64,000 nt of DNA from Burkholderia pyrrocinia (GCF_018417535.1 NZ_CP070977.1:744001-808000); one strand, 5' to 3'; positions 1 through 9,629 are shown, counted from the first letter of the stretch. Program-made: numbers and translations. Notes: a model not told the origin generated them from the sequence alone.

Positions 1-331
1 CGCGTTCGTCGCGGCCGTGTTCGCGAACCGGTTGCGCATCGGGATGCCGCTGCAGACCGATCCGTCGGTGATCTACGGGCTCGGCGACGCGTACGACGGC
101 CGCCTGCGCAAGCGCGACCTGCAGGCCGACACTCCTTACAATACCTATACGCGACGCGGCCTGCCGCCGACACCGATCGCGTTGCCGGGCGTCGCCGCGC
201 TGCAGGCGGCAATCAATCCGGCGCAGACGAGCGCACTCTATTTCGTCGCGAAGGGCGACGGCACGAGCGTGTTCTCGGAAACGCTCGGTGACCACAACAA
301 GGCCGTGGACAAGTACATACGAGGTCAATAA
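1..331 (+). CDS. mltG: Endolytic transglycosylase MltG, C-terminal part
   Basis: The reading frame is open from the left edge, so only the last ~110 residues are present and the catalytic Glu lies outside the window. The sequence has the conserved MltG tail: [44 protein letters not shown] and a final H-N-K-A-V segment. MltG is an inner-membrane enzyme that cuts nascent peptidoglycan glycan strands and limits their length. The TAA stop at 329-331 overlaps the ATG of tmk by one base, so the two are translationally coupled; mltG-tmk-holB is a common proteobacterial order. Confidence 0.93.
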   Translation, partial: AFVAAVFANRLRIGMPLQTDPSVIYGLGDAYDGRLRKRDLQADTPYNTYTRRGLPPTPIALPGVAALQAAINPAQTSALYFVAKGDGTSVFSETLGDHNKAVDKYIRGQ

Positions 332-951
332 TGGCGAGCGGTAAATTCATCACGTTCGAAGGCATCGACGGGGCGGGGAAGACCACCCACCTGCAATGGT
401 TCTGCGAACGCCTCCAGGGCAAGCTGGCCGCGGCCGGCCGGCAGGTCGTCGTCACCCGCGAGCCGGGCGGCACGCAGCTCGGCGAGAAACTGCGCGAGAT
501 CCTGCTGAACCAGCCGATGGATCTCGAGACGGAAGCGCTGCTGATGTTCGCCGCGCGCCGCGAGCATCTCGCGCTCGTGATCGAGCCGGCGCTCGCGCGC
601 GGCGACTGGGTCGTGTCCGATCGCTTCACCGACGCGACGTTCGCGTACCAGGGCGGCGGCCGCGGGCTGCCGCGCGACAAGCTCGAGACGCTCGAGCGCT
701 GGGTGCAGGGCGGTTTCCAGCCCGATCTCACGGTGCTGTTCGACGTCGCGCCGCAGGTCGCGAGCGAGCGCCGCGGCGCCGTGCGGATGCCCGACAAGTT
801 CGAAAGCGAGTCCGACGCGTTCTTCGCGCGTACGCGTGGCGAATACCTGCGGCGAGCGGAAGAGGCGCCGCACCGCTTCGCGATCGTCGACGCGACGCAG
901 TCGATTCCCGAGATCCGCCAGCAGCTCGAACGCGTGCTCGCCGCGCTGTAA
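331..951 (+). CDS. tmk: Thymidylate kinase
   Basis: 206 residues, normal length for dTMP kinase, which phosphorylates dTMP to dTDP in the cytoplasm for dTTP synthesis. The P-loop GIDGAGKTT is near residue 11. The DRF motif ([17 protein letters not shown]) is near residues 94-110, and an Arg-containing LID segment ([14 protein letters not shown]) is near residue 147. The start is the ATG overlapping the mltG stop. The gene is followed after 19 bases by holB, placing a nucleotide kinase next to a replication clamp-loader subunit in one operon. Confidence 0.97.
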   Translation: MASGKFITFEGIDGAGKTTHLQWFCERLQGKLAAAGRQVVVTREPGGTQLGEKLREILLNQPMDLETEALLMFAARREHLALVIEPALARGDWVVSDRFTDATFAYQGGGRGLPRDKLETLERWVQGGFQPDLTVLFDVAPQVASERRGAVRMPDKFESESDAFFARTRGEYLRRAEEAPHRFAIVDATQSIPEIRQQLERVLAAL

Positions 952-970
952 CCCGCAAGGAACGCACCAC

Positions 971-1999
971 ATGATCTATCCGTGGCAGACCGACGACTGG
1001 AACCGCCTGCAGCAACTGCGAGCGCAATGGCCGCATGCGCTGCTGCTGCACGGCCAGGCCGGGATCGGCAAGCTGCAGTTCGCGCAGCATCTCGCGCAGG
1101 GCTTCCTGTGCGAATCGCCGCGGCCGAACGGCGAGCCGTGCGGCACCTGCGCGGCCTGCACCTGGTTCTCGCAGGGCAACCACCCGGACTACCGGATCGT
1201 GCTGCCCGAGGCGCTGGCCGGCGAAGCACCCGGCGCCGCGGACGACGCGAAGCCGGCCGACGCGGATGAAGGCGGCAAGAAGACGCGCGCGCCGAGCAAG
1301 GAAATCAAGATCGAGCAGGTGCGCGCGCTGCTCGATTTCTGCGGGGTCGGTTCGCACCGCGGCGGCGCGCGCGTCGTCGTGCTGTATCCGGCCGAGGCGC
1401 TCAACGTCGCCGCGTCGAACGCGCTGCTGAAAACGCTGGAGGAACCGCCGTCCGGCGTCGTGTTCCTGCTCGTGTCGGCACGCATCGACCGCCTGTTGCC
1501 GACGATCATCAGCCGCTGCCGGCAATGGCCGATGACCGTGCCGGCGCCCGACGCGGCTGCGGCCTGGCTCGCGGCGCAGGGCGTCGACCATGCGAGCGCG
1601 CTGCTCGCCGAAGTCGGAGGCGCGCCGCTCGCCGCGCTGGCGCTCGCGAGCGACGAGAACCGCCCGCTGCGCGACTACACGCTCGGGCAACTCGCGGCCG
1701 GTGCGGCGTGCGACCCGTTCGCATGCGGCGAGACGCTGCAGAAGTTGCCGGTGCCGCTGGTGCTGGGCTGGCTGCAGCGCTGGCTGTACGATCTGCTCGC
1801 GCAGCGGATGGCGGGCACGCCGCGCTACTTCCCGACGCACGCGGCGGCGCTCGCGCGCTGCGCGGAGTCGGTCGACGCGAACGCGTTCGCGCGCTTCATG
1901 AAAGCCGTGACGCGGCAGCGGACGGTCGAGAACCATCCGCTGAACGCGCGGCTCGTATTCGAGGAATTGTTTCTCGGATATCGGGAAATGTTCGCGTGA
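971..1999 (+). CDS. holB: DNA polymerase III delta-prime subunit
   Basis: 342 residues. This clamp-loader subunit works with delta and tau/gamma to load the beta clamp. The start chosen is the ATG at 971, behind AAGGAACG, giving MIYPWQTDDW. An upstream in-frame ATG at 836 lies inside tmk and is unlikely. The AAA+ module begins LLLHGQAGIGKLQ, with zinc-binding cysteines in the segment CGTCAACTW and a preceding Cys. The segment NALLKTLEEPP is the conserved delta-prime/gamma motif, and TIISRCR is sensor-like. An acidic-lysine insert near residues 80-110 is typical of burkholderial sequences. Confidence 0.95.
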   Translation: MIYPWQTDDWNRLQQLRAQWPHALLLHGQAGIGKLQFAQHLAQGFLCESPRPNGEPCGTCAACTWFSQGNHPDYRIVLPEALAGEAPGAADDAKPADADEGGKKTRAPSKEIKIEQVRALLDFCGVGSHRGGARVVVLYPAEALNVAASNALLKTLEEPPSGVVFLLVSARIDRLLPTIISRCRQWPMTVPAPDAAAAWLAAQGVDHASALLAEVGGAPLAALALASDENRPLRDYTLGQLAAGAACDPFACGETLQKLPVPLVLGWLQRWLYDLLAQRMAGTPRYFPTHAAALARCAESVDANAFARFMKAVTRQRTVENHPLNARLVFEELFLGYREMFA

Positions 2000-2140
2000 T
2001 CCGCCATTGTTTCCCGGGGGTTTGGAAACGATGAACGGCTCACGCAGCGACGCGACCGTGGCCGGCCGGCCCGCGAACGCCGCCCGTTGCCGCACGCCGG
2101 CGAGCGCATGAGCGCCCGCCTTACGAATTCAGGAAACACG

Positions 2141-2920
2141 ATGTTCGTCGACTCTCACTGCCACATCAATTTCAAGGGCCTGGCCGATCGCCTGCCGGCT
2201 GTTCTCGAGAACATGCGCGAGCACGACGTCACGCACGCGCTGTGCGTGTCCGTCGATTTCGAGACGCTGCCCGAGGTCCTCGCGATCGCCGACGCATACG
2301 ACAACGTCTACGCGTCGGTCGGCGTGCATCCCGATCACGAGGACGCGCGCGAGCCGACGCTCGCGGAGCTCGTCGAGCTGGCCGCGCACCCGAAGGTCGT
2401 CGCGATCGGCGAATCGGGCCTCGACTATTACCGTCTCGAAGGCCGTTCGATCGCCGACATGGAATGGCAGCGCGAACGCTTTCGCACGCACATCCGCGCG
2501 GCGACCGCGACGATGAAGCCGCTGATCGTCCACACGCGGTCGTCGTCGGAGGACACGCTGCGGATCATGGCCGAGGAGCGCGCGGACGTGCCGGGCGGCG
2601 TGATGCACTGCTTCACCGAGCCGTGGCCCGTCGCCGAGCAGGCACTCGCGCAGAACTTCCATATCTCGCTGTCGGGCATCGTCACGTTCAAGAACGCGAC
2701 CGACGTGCAGGACGTCGCGCGGCGCGTGCCGCTCGACCGGCTGCTGATCGAGACCGACTCGCCGTACCTCGCGCCGGTGCCGTATCGCGGCAAGCCGAAT
2801 GAACCTGCGTACGTCAGCCATGTCGGACGCTTTATCGCATCCGAGCGCGGGATCGCCGTCGAGGCGCTCGCCGATGCGACCACACAGAACTTTTTCCGGC
2901 TGTTCAAGATCGCCCGCTAA
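2141..2920 (+). CDS. tatD: TatD-family metal-dependent DNase
   Basis: 259 residues with the full TatD metal-site set: FVDSHCHI (HxH) at the N-terminus, IGESGLDYY, VHTRSS, MHCFTE and ETDSPYLAPVP at the C-terminal Asp. TatD enzymes are Mg-dependent 3'-5' exonucleases/amidohydrolases thought to act in DNA repair. The ATG at 2141 directly precedes the conserved start of the fold and follows AGGAAAC. An upstream in-frame ATG at 2087 would add a non-conserved leader. The gap to holB is 141 bases without a recognisable gene; a pilZ gene often found here in related genera is absent. Confidence 0.94.
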   Translation: MFVDSHCHINFKGLADRLPAVLENMREHDVTHALCVSVDFETLPEVLAIADAYDNVYASVGVHPDHEDAREPTLAELVELAAHPKVVAIGESGLDYYRLEGRSIADMEWQRERFRTHIRAATATMKPLIVHTRSSSEDTLRIMAEERADVPGGVMHCFTEPWPVAEQALAQNFHISLSGIVTFKNATDVQDVARRVPLDRLLIETDSPYLAPVPYRGKPNEPAYVSHVGRFIASERGIAVEALADATTQNFFRLFKIAR

Positions 2921-2963
2921 CGAAGCGCGCGCAGCCGACAACCCAGGGAAGGAGCCCACAACA

Positions 2964-3671
2964 ATGTCGAAGCCGACCAACCATCTGACCAAACGCGCAC
3001 TCGTCGCCGCCGCGCTGGTCGCGAGCGGCCTGTTCGCCGCCGCCGGCGCGCATGCCGAGTCGCTCGACGCGATCGTCAAGGCCGTCAAGTTCGACGACAT
3101 CGCCGATATCGGCAAGCAGCTCAAGAACGGCCTCGATCCGAACACGCTCGCGCCGAACGGCGACCCGCTGCTGGTGATCGCCGCGCGCGAGAAATCCGAC
3201 AAGGTCGCGGCGGCGATCGCCACGACGCCGAACGTCGATCTCGAGAAGGAAGACAAGGCCGGCGAGAACGCGCTGATGCTCGCGTCGCTGAACGGCGACC
3301 TCGGCCTCGTCAAGCTGCTGATCGACAAGGGTGCGGAAGTCAGCAAGAAGGGCTGGGCGCCGCTGCACTACGCGGCGACCAACGGCCAGGACGCGGTCGT
3401 CAAGGTGCTGCTCGACCACGACGCGTATATCGACACCGCGTCGCCGAACGGCACGACGCCGCTGATGATGGCCGCGCGCGGCAACCATGCGTCGACGGTC
3501 ACGCTGCTGCTCGACCAGGGTGCCGATCCGCAGGTGAAGAACCAGCTCGGCATCACCGCGCTCGAGTTCGCGAAGCATTACAAGGCGCCGGATGCGATCG
3601 ACATCCTGAGCAAGCGCACGGTGCGTATCGGCGGGTCGGCGCCGGCTGATGCGCAAAAGAGTGCAAAATGA
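2964..3671 (+). CDS. Ankyrin-repeat protein with signal peptide
   Basis: 235 residues. The N-terminus (MSKPTNHLTKRALVAAALVA, then a small-residue stretch ending AHAE) is a clear Sec signal peptide, so the protein is probably periplasmic. About four ankyrin repeats follow (for example ENALMLASLNGDLGLVKLLIDKGA and the segments around APLHYAATNGQ and TPLMMAARGNH), covering roughly residues 55-210. The function is unknown; ankyrin repeats are protein-interaction scaffolds. The start follows GGAAGGAG. It lies 43 bases behind tatD in the same direction and may share its transcript. Confidence 0.88.
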   Translation: MSKPTNHLTKRALVAAALVASGLFAAAGAHAESLDAIVKAVKFDDIADIGKQLKNGLDPNTLAPNGDPLLVIAAREKSDKVAAAIATTPNVDLEKEDKAGENALMLASLNGDLGLVKLLIDKGAEVSKKGWAPLHYAATNGQDAVVKVLLDHDAYIDTASPNGTTPLMMAARGNHASTVTLLLDQGADPQVKNQLGITALEFAKHYKAPDAIDILSKRTVRIGGSAPADAQKSAK

Positions 3672-3802
3672 CGGTTTTCGGTGCGACCGGCCAGGGCGGC
3701 GGCGCGCACCCGGCCGGCCGGATTCCGGCCGGAGCAGGGTGTCCGGCGCCGCGCCGGCCAAGGCAGCAGGCGGTCTCGGGCCGCATTGACATAAGGAACA
3801 CC

Positions 3803-4159
3803 ATGTTGCGCGCAATGTTTTGTGCCGCGGCGTTTGCCGTGCCGTTGTCGGCGGCGGCTTTCACGGGCGCGGATCTCGACCGGCTGTGCGCGAAGACGGA
3901 CGTCAAGTCGCGGGCGTCGTGCGCGGCCTATATCGAAGGCGCCGCCGACGGCGTCTACAACACCATCGACGCGATCGGCGGCACCACGGGGCCGCGTGTC
4001 GGCCAGTATTTCTGCCTGCCGCCCGACATCCGGGCGCAGCAGATGACCGATGCGGTGCGCAAGTACATCGCGGAAAATCCGAAGCTGGCCGACTACAACG
4101 CGAGCACCGCGGTGTCGCTCGGTCTCGGCAAGGCGTTTCCCTGCAGGGGCGGCAACTGA
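3803..4159 (+). CDS. Rap1a/Tai-family secreted protein
   Basis: 118 residues beginning with a short signal peptide (MLRAMFCAAAFAVPLSAAA) followed by a mature domain with four Cys (RLCAKTD, ASCAAYIEGAAD, YFCLPPD, AFPCRGG). This matches the Rap1a/Tai immunity-protein fold, whose founding members neutralise type VI amidase toxins in the periplasm. No toxin or type VI gene is nearby, so it is either an orphan immunity protein or a family member with another role. The start ATG at 3803 follows ATAAGGAAC. Family assignment is from motif pattern only. Confidence 0.8.
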   Translation: MLRAMFCAAAFAVPLSAAAFTGADLDRLCAKTDVKSRASCAAYIEGAADGVYNTIDAIGGTTGPRVGQYFCLPPDIRAQQMTDAVRKYIAENPKLADYNASTAVSLGLGKAFPCRGGN

Positions 4160-4255
4160 TCTGACGCCGTGTCCGGGCGCGTGCATTGCCCGGATGTCGC
4201 CGACGCATCCAGGACGAGGCGTGCGCGCCTCATAACCGAAGCATCCCGGGCGCCG

Positions 4256-5428
4256 ATGATTTCAATCGAGGAACTGCCGCGCATCGCCGATGCGCCGCTG
4301 CATTCGTGGCTCGGCACGCTGGCCGTGTCGGTCATCGTCGTACTGGTCGTCGCGATCGCGCACCGTCTTGGCGCACGGATCGTCAAGCGTATCGCGCAGC
4401 CGTATCCGCTGATGAGCGCAATCCTGCGCTACATCGACAAGTCGTCGCTCGTCGTACTCGCGCTGCTGACGCTCGAATTCCTGTGGGTCCAGGCCGACGA
4501 CGGCATGTCGTTCGTGGGTGGCATGCGCACCGCGGCGGCGGTCGGCTCCATCGTGTCGCTCACGTGGCTGCTGGTGCGGCTCGCGGCCGGCGTCGGCGAC
4601 GCGATCATCAAGGCGCATCCGATCGATACGGCCGACAACCTCCAGGCGCGGCGCATCCATACGCAGGCCCGGGTGCTCGTGCGGACCGTGATGGTGCTGG
4701 TCGTGATCATCGGCACCGGCGCCGCGCTGATGACGTTCCCGAATGTGCGCCAGGTCGGCGCGAGCTTGCTGGCGTCGGCCGGCGTCGCGGGCCTGGTCGC
4801 CGGTATCGCCGCGCGGCCGGTGCTCGGCAACCTGATTGCCGGGCTGCAGATCGCGCTCACGCAGCCGATCCGGCTCGACGATGTAGTCGTGATCCAGGGC
4901 GAGTGGGGGCGCATCGAGGAAATCACCGGTTCGTTCGTGTCGGTGCGGCTGTGGGACCAGCGGCGCCTCGTCGTGCCGCTGCAGTGGATCATCGAGAACC
5001 CGTTCACGAACTGGACGCGCAACAGCGCGGAAATCATCGGCACGGTCTACCTGTCGGTCGACTACCGCACGCCGCTCGCGCCGCTGCGCGAGGAACTCGC
5101 GCGGCTCGTCCACGCGGCGCCCGAGTGGGACGGCCGCGTGCAGGTGCTGCAGGTGACCGACGCGACGGAGCGTGCGATGCAGTTGCGCGCGCTCGTCAGC
5201 GCGGCCGATTCGCCGTCGTGCTGGGATCTGCGCTGCCGCGTGCGCGAAGGGTTGATCGCGTACCTGCAGGATCGCTATCCGCAATGCCTGCCGCGCAGCC
5301 GGACGGAGCTGTATCCGCATGAGTCCGCGCCGGACGCACCGAACCCCGAACGGCCGCACGCGCGGCCGCCTGCCGCCAGCACGGCGGCCAACACCGCAGC
5401 CGATCCGCAGGCCACCGACGGCCGCTGA
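4256..5428 (+). CDS. MscS-family mechanosensitive ion channel
   Basis: About 390 residues from the ATG at 4256; a GTG at 4169 in the same frame would add 29 residues without obvious conservation. Four hydrophobic helices occupy the first ~200 residues. The MscS pore helix is clear (GVAGLVAGIAARPVLGNL), followed by the beta domain (PIRLDDVVVIQGEWGRIEEI, then IENPFTNWTRN). Such channels open on membrane tension and release solutes on hypo-osmotic shock. The last ~50 residues are Pro/Ala-rich and non-conserved. The gene is followed 30 bases later by an ATPase gene. Confidence 0.9.
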   Translation: MISIEELPRIADAPLHSWLGTLAVSVIVVLVVAIAHRLGARIVKRIAQPYPLMSAILRYIDKSSLVVLALLTLEFLWVQADDGMSFVGGMRTAAAVGSIVSLTWLLVRLAAGVGDAIIKAHPIDTADNLQARRIHTQARVLVRTVMVLVVIIGTGAALMTFPNVRQVGASLLASAGVAGLVAGIAARPVLGNLIAGLQIALTQPIRLDDVVVIQGEWGRIEEITGSFVSVRLWDQRRLVVPLQWIIENPFTNWTRNSAEIIGTVYLSVDYRTPLAPLREELARLVHAAPEWDGRVQVLQVTDATERAMQLRALVSAADSPSCWDLRCRVREGLIAYLQDRYPQCLPRSRTELYPHESAPDAPNPERPHARPPAASTAANTAADPQATDGR

Positions 5429-5458
5429 ACGCGGCCCGCGTGCCCGCCATCCATCGCC

Positions 5459-6637
5459 ATGACCGCGCTGAACACGCTCGCCATCGCCAATTACCGCTCG
5501 CTGCGCGAGCTGATCGTGCCGCTCGCGGCGCTCAACGTCGTCACGGGGCCGAACGGCAGCGGCAAGTCGAGCGTGTACCGCGCGCTGCGGCTGCTCGCCG
5601 ACACCGCGCAGGGCCGCGTGATTCCGTCGCTCGCCCGCGAGGGCGGCTTGCCGTCGACGCTGTGGGCCGGCCCCGAGCGCTTCTCGCGCGCGATGCTGGC
5701 CGGCGATGCGCCGGTGACCGGCACGGTGCGCAACGGGCCCGTGAGCCTGAAGCTCGGCTTCGCGTGCGACGATTTCGGCTATTCGATCGATCTCGGCCTG
5801 CCGGTGAAGAACGACGCGTCGATGTTCCGGCTCGATCCGGTGGTCAAGCGCGAGTGCATCTGGGGCGGTGCGCTGCCGCGCCCGTCGACGCTGCTGGTCG
5901 ACCGGCAGGGCGCGCAGATCCGCGCGCGTACCGCGTCGGGCGACTGGCAGACGATTCCGCAGCCGGTCGCGAGCTTCGACAGCATGATGACCGAGTTCGC
6001 CGATCCGACCGGCGCGCCCGAGATGATCGCGGTGCGCGAGCGGATCCGCTCGTGGCGCTTCTACGACCATTTCCGGACCGATGCGCAGGCGCCGGCACGG
6101 CAGTCGCATATCGGCACCCACACGCCGGTGCTGGCGGACGACGGCGCCGACCTGGCCGCCGCGCTGCAGACGATCCGCGAAATCGGCGACGGCGCGGCGC
6201 TCGATGCGGCGCTCGACGACGCGTTTCCCGGCGCGTCGGTCGAGATCGACAATCCGGGCGGCCGCGGCCGCTTCGACGTGCTGATGCGCCAGCCGGGGCT
6301 GTTGCGGCCGCTCGCGGCGGCCGAGCTGTCCGACGGCACGCTGCGCTACCTGCTGCTCGCGGCCGCGCTGCTGACACCGCGGCCGCCGGCGCTGATGGTG
6401 CTGAACGAACCGGAGACGAGCCTGCATCCCGATCTGCTGCCGGCGCTCGGCCGCCTGATCGCGCAGGCCGCGCAGCGTTCGCAGGTGCTGGTCGTGTCGC
6501 ATGCGGCGCGGCTCATCGCGACGCTCGAGCGCGAGGCCGGCTGCGAATCGCTGGTGCTCGACAAGCAGCTCGGCGCGACCGCACTCGTCGATGCCGACTC
6601 GCGCGACCTGCCGGCATGGAAGTGGCCGTCGCGCTGA
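5459..6637 (+). CDS. AAA-family (SMC/RecF-like) ATPase
   Basis: 392 residues. It starts with the RecF/SMC-like N-terminus (LNTLAIANYRSLRELIVPL), Walker A GPNGSGKSS near residue 32, a signature-like SDGTLRYLLLAAAL near 285, Walker B LMVLNEPETSLHPDLL near 315, and a His-switch VVSHAARL. No TOPRIM domain is visible, so it is not an OLD nuclease. Its target is unknown; the fold suggests DNA- or complex-bound ATPase activity. The 284 bases after it (6638-6920) hold no gene I can recognise, only the upstream region of the glycosyltransferase. Confidence 0.88.
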   Translation: MTALNTLAIANYRSLRELIVPLAALNVVTGPNGSGKSSVYRALRLLADTAQGRVIPSLAREGGLPSTLWAGPERFSRAMLAGDAPVTGTVRNGPVSLKLGFACDDFGYSIDLGLPVKNDASMFRLDPVVKRECIWGGALPRPSTLLVDRQGAQIRARTASGDWQTIPQPVASFDSMMTEFADPTGAPEMIAVRERIRSWRFYDHFRTDAQAPARQSHIGTHTPVLADDGADLAAALQTIREIGDGAALDAALDDAFPGASVEIDNPGGRGRFDVLMRQPGLLRPLAAAELSDGTLRYLLLAAALLTPRPPALMVLNEPETSLHPDLLPALGRLIAQAAQRSQVLVVSHAARLIATLEREAGCESLVLDKQLGATALVDADSRDLPAWKWPSR

Positions 6638-6920
6638 CGGGCACGGCGGCGTGGGTTCGGCCGCGCGCGTCGCCCAAGGGCCCGAACCGGCCCGGCTGTA
6701 CCCGATGCGGTGCGATCGGGCCCGACGGGCGGAATGTATCCGGTCTGTAACAACGCCCATAAAATGAAAGACGGGCGGTTCCGCGCGTCGGGATCGCGAA
6801 TAATAATGAGATATCCGGCTGGCGCCAGGCCGGTCGGCGCTGCACGGGAGCGGGACGGGCGCGAAAGCGCAAACGCCCGCCGGCCGTGCGGCAACGGACA
6901 GGACACAGGAGACGTGGACC

Positions 6921-7985
6921 ATGAGAATCGCCCAGATCGCCCCGCTGACCGAATCGGTGCCGCCGAAGCTGTACGGTGGCACGGAGCGCGTCGTGTCCTA
7001 TATCACCGAGGCGCTCGTCGATCTCGGCCATGATGTGACGCTGTTCGCCAGCGGCGATTCGACGACACGGGCGAAGCTCGAACCCGTCTGGCCGCGCGCG
7101 CTGCGCCTCGATTCGTCGATCCGCGACCGAGTCGCCCCGCACATGCTGCTGATGGAGACGGTTGCGCGCCGCGCGCAGGACTTCGACGTGCTCCATTTCC
7201 ACATGGACTACTACTCGTTCTCGGTCTTCAACCGGCAGGAAACGCCTTACGTGACGACGCTGCACGGCCGGCTCGACCTGCCCGAGCAGCAGCCGGTGTT
7301 CGACACGTTCAACACGGCGCCGGTGATCTCGATTTCGAACTCCCAGCGCCAGCCGCTGCCGCAGGCGAAATGGCTGACGACCGTCTACCACGGGCTGCCC
7401 GATACGCTGTACATGCCGCAGCCCGTCGAGCCGCGCTATCTCGCGTTCCTCGGCCGCATCTCGCCGGAGAAGCGCGTCGACACCGCGATCGGCATCGCCC
7501 GCCAGTGCGGGCTGCCGATCCGGATCGCCGCGAAGATCGATGCGGCCGACCAGGAATACTTCGACCGCGAGATCAAGCCGCTCTTCGCGTTGCCGCACGT
7601 CGAATACATCGGCGAGATCGCCGATCACGAGAAGGCCGAATTCCTGTCGGGCGCGCATGCGCTGCTGTTCCCGATCGACTGGCCGGAGCCGTTCGGCCTC
7701 GTGATGATCGAGGCGATGTCGTGCGGCACGCCGGTGATCGCGTTCAATCGCGGCGCGGTGCCCGAAGTGGTGGACGAGGGCGTGTCGGGTTTCATCGTCG
7801 AGGACGAAATCAGCGCGGTGGCCGCCGTGAACCGGCTGCACCTGCTGCCGCGCGCGCGCGTGCGGCGGCGCTTCGAGGAGCGCTTCACGTCGCGCCGGAT
7901 GGCACAGCAGTACGTCGACGTCTACCAGTCGGTGATCCGCGCGCAGAAGCGCTCGCGCTTCAAGGTGATCGATTCGACGACCTGA
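6921..7985 (+). CDS. Glycosyltransferase family 4 protein
   Basis: 354 residues with the GT-B layout. The N-terminal acceptor domain contains LYGGTERVVSYITEALVDLG and the donor domain contains LGRISPEKRVDTAI. The retaining GT4 signature EPFGLVMIEAMSCGTPVIAF comes next, with NRGAVPEVV after it. It probably transfers a nucleotide-activated sugar to a surface or storage polysaccharide; the acceptor cannot be told from sequence. It is a single gene with its own upstream region, ending at a strong bidirectional hairpin. Confidence 0.88.
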   Translation: MRIAQIAPLTESVPPKLYGGTERVVSYITEALVDLGHDVTLFASGDSTTRAKLEPVWPRALRLDSSIRDRVAPHMLLMETVARRAQDFDVLHFHMDYYSFSVFNRQETPYVTTLHGRLDLPEQQPVFDTFNTAPVISISNSQRQPLPQAKWLTTVYHGLPDTLYMPQPVEPRYLAFLGRISPEKRVDTAIGIARQCGLPIRIAAKIDAADQEYFDREIKPLFALPHVEYIGEIADHEKAEFLSGAHALLFPIDWPEPFGLVMIEAMSCGTPVIAFNRGAVPEVVDEGVSGFIVEDEISAVAAVNRLHLLPRARVRRRFEERFTSRRMAQQYVDVYQSVIRAQKRSRFKVIDSTT

Positions 7986-8007
7986 CGCGGCGCGCGAGCG
8001 AATAAAA

Positions 8008-8039
8008 AAACGGCGATGCCCGCAAGGACATCGCCGTTT
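8008..8039. terminator. Bidirectional intrinsic terminator
   Basis: Arms AAACGGCGATG (8008-8018) and CATCGCCGTTT (8029-8039) form an 11-bp perfect stem around a 10-base loop. An A-run lies on the left and T on the right. It sits between two convergent genes (glycosyltransferase and SYLF lipoprotein) and can serve both. Confidence 0.88.
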
Positions 8040-8081
8040 GCGCATGGCCCGCGCGCGTTGCGCACGGGCGGTGCGTGAGCG

Positions 8082-8669
8082 TCAGATCTTGAGCTTCGTG
8101 ACCTTCGTGCCGTTGATCGACACGTCGCCCATCAGGCCCGCGTTTGTCAGCACGACGACCTGGACCGGCGCGGTGGCCGTGGTCGTGTCGACCGCGCCGT
8201 TCGCGCCCATTTTCACGAGCGCGACCGATGCGCCGGCGCCGGCGGCCCAGCCGTCCGAGCCGCGGAATTCGTCGAGCGCTTCCTGCGTCATGAACAGGAA
8301 CACGATCGCCTTCGACTGTGCACCGGCCTGCAGGCCGACCGACAGCGACGACGTGTTGTAGTAGCCGACCGTCGCGCCACCGACGCGCAGCGCGCCGTTG
8401 CCGCTCTGGCCGCCGACGATGAAGCCGGCCTGGAGCACGTCCGGGAACACCAGCACGCCGCGCGACTTCGCGACGAGTTCACGCGAACCCTTGACCGTGG
8501 AATACAGGCGCGACAGCGTCCCATCGACACTCGCGTCGATCGCCTGGCGCTTCGACGCGTTGGTCGCCGCGTTGTCCGGCTTGTCCGGGGTGGTGGTGCA
8601 ACCGGTAAGCGCGAGGCTACCGACGATGAGCGCAGCGGCGGCTTTCAGCACAAGATTCCGTTTTTGCAT
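8082..8669 (-). CDS. SYLF-domain lipoprotein (Ysc84-like)
   Basis: 195 residues. The signal ends in a lipobox (SLALTGC), so it is a lipoprotein. The mature part is a SYLF/Ysc84 lipid-binding domain: ANASKRQAIDASVDGTLSRLY, AKSRGVLVFPDVLQAGFIVG, GYYNTSSLSVGLQAGAQSKA, and a C-terminal beta segment. Homologues in B. pseudomallei are known as BPSL1445-type lipoproteins. It probably associates with membranes in the periplasm; the exact role is unknown. It is transcribed alone, converging on the terminator at 8008-8039. Confidence 0.88.
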   Translation of the reverse strand: MQKRNLVLKAAAALIVGSLALTGCTTTPDKPDNAATNASKRQAIDASVDGTLSRLYSTVKGSRELVAKSRGVLVFPDVLQAGFIVGGQSGNGALRVGGATVGYYNTSSLSVGLQAGAQSKAIVFLFMTQEALDEFRGSDGWAAGAGASVALVKMGANGAVDTTTATAPVQVVVLTNAGLMGDVSINGTKVTKLKI

Positions 8670-8902
8670 CGTTCTTCTCCATCGGATGACGTTCGGAGTG
8701 AGTCTCGCTCAAGGAGCGGATCACGTCGGCAGTTATATCACAGCGGATTACAACCCCTTTTCGATCGCGCATGAAAGAGCGTCAAATCGCGTTGGGTGTC
8801 GCGGCGCACCAACGGACGGACCGGCGCCCGCACGCCGACGCGGCATGCGGGGAGTGCAATGGTCAATCGGGCGGCGACGGCGCTTGCCGGCGTGTCAGTG
8901 CG

Positions 8903-9352
8903 TCAGTGCGTGACCGGCGGGACGGGCGGCTTGATCGGCGGGCGGCGCAGCGCGCGGCGGATCAGCGCGATCACGACGCCGCAGGCGAACAGGAACGCGG
9001 CCGGTACGACCCAGTAGCCGACGAACGCATGCCACAGATAGCCCGCGAGCGTATTGCGGCGCACCATATATTCGTCGCGGGCCGCCTGCTGGCGCGGCGC
9101 GTTGGCGGCGAGCACGTCGGCCGGGCAGCCGGCCGCGCGCGCCTCGTCAGGATCCCCGTGGCACTTCGCGGCGGCGCCGGCGGCCTGCTGCGCGTCGGTG
9201 AGTTGCCAGGTGGTCAGCGCGAGCTGCAGGTCTGCCTTGTTGTAGGCCATTTCCTCGCGGATCTCGCGCACGGCGACGATCGCGACGGGCACGGCCCAGA
9301 ACACGATCACGATCAGCCAGCGGCGGAACCAGCGGTGTTGTCTCCATGCCAT
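8903..9352 (-). CDS. Small membrane protein of unknown function
   Basis: 149 residues with two hydrophobic segments: near residues 10-27 (WLIVIVFWAVPVAIVAV) and near 112-132 (WVVPAAFLFACGVVIALI). A soluble loop of about 80 residues between them contains two Cys (AKCHGDPDEARAAGCPAD) that could form a disulphide. The C-terminus is Pro-rich. I do not recognise a family. The start ATG at 9350-9352 follows no strong ribosome site. Bases 9353-9629 upstream hold nothing further that I can support. Confidence 0.68.
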   Translation of the reverse strand: MAWRQHRWFRRWLIVIVFWAVPVAIVAVREIREEMAYNKADLQLALTTWQLTDAQQAAGAAAKCHGDPDEARAAGCPADVLAANAPRQQAARDEYMVRRNTLAGYLWHAFVGYWVVPAAFLFACGVVIALIRRALRRPPIKPPVPPVTH

Positions 9353-9629
9353 CCATGCCTCCGTTTGACGCGCGTGCGCGTCTGTCTCGAGGGCGGCCCG
9401 ATGGCGCTTCTTGTACTTGGGTGGGCCGCGTTGCAGCCATCATAGAAGAAAACGCGGCGAATTGCCGCACCATCTGGCGGCGCCGGTACGGCGGGCCGGG
9501 AAAGCGGGGCGGGCGGAGGCGGGCAGGCGAACGGCGGCGGCGGAACGCGCGTTTCAGGTCGAGGTGCGCGACGCGCGCGGCAGGCGCTTCAGGCGCGTAC
9601 GCATCGATGCGCATGCAACGAAAACAAAA

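Noticed and set aside
4262..6982. A 906-codon open frame on the minus strand opposite the MscS and ATPase genes
   Set aside because: It is antisense to two well-supported genes, has an Arg/His-rich composition typical of high-GC shadow frames and shows no domain.
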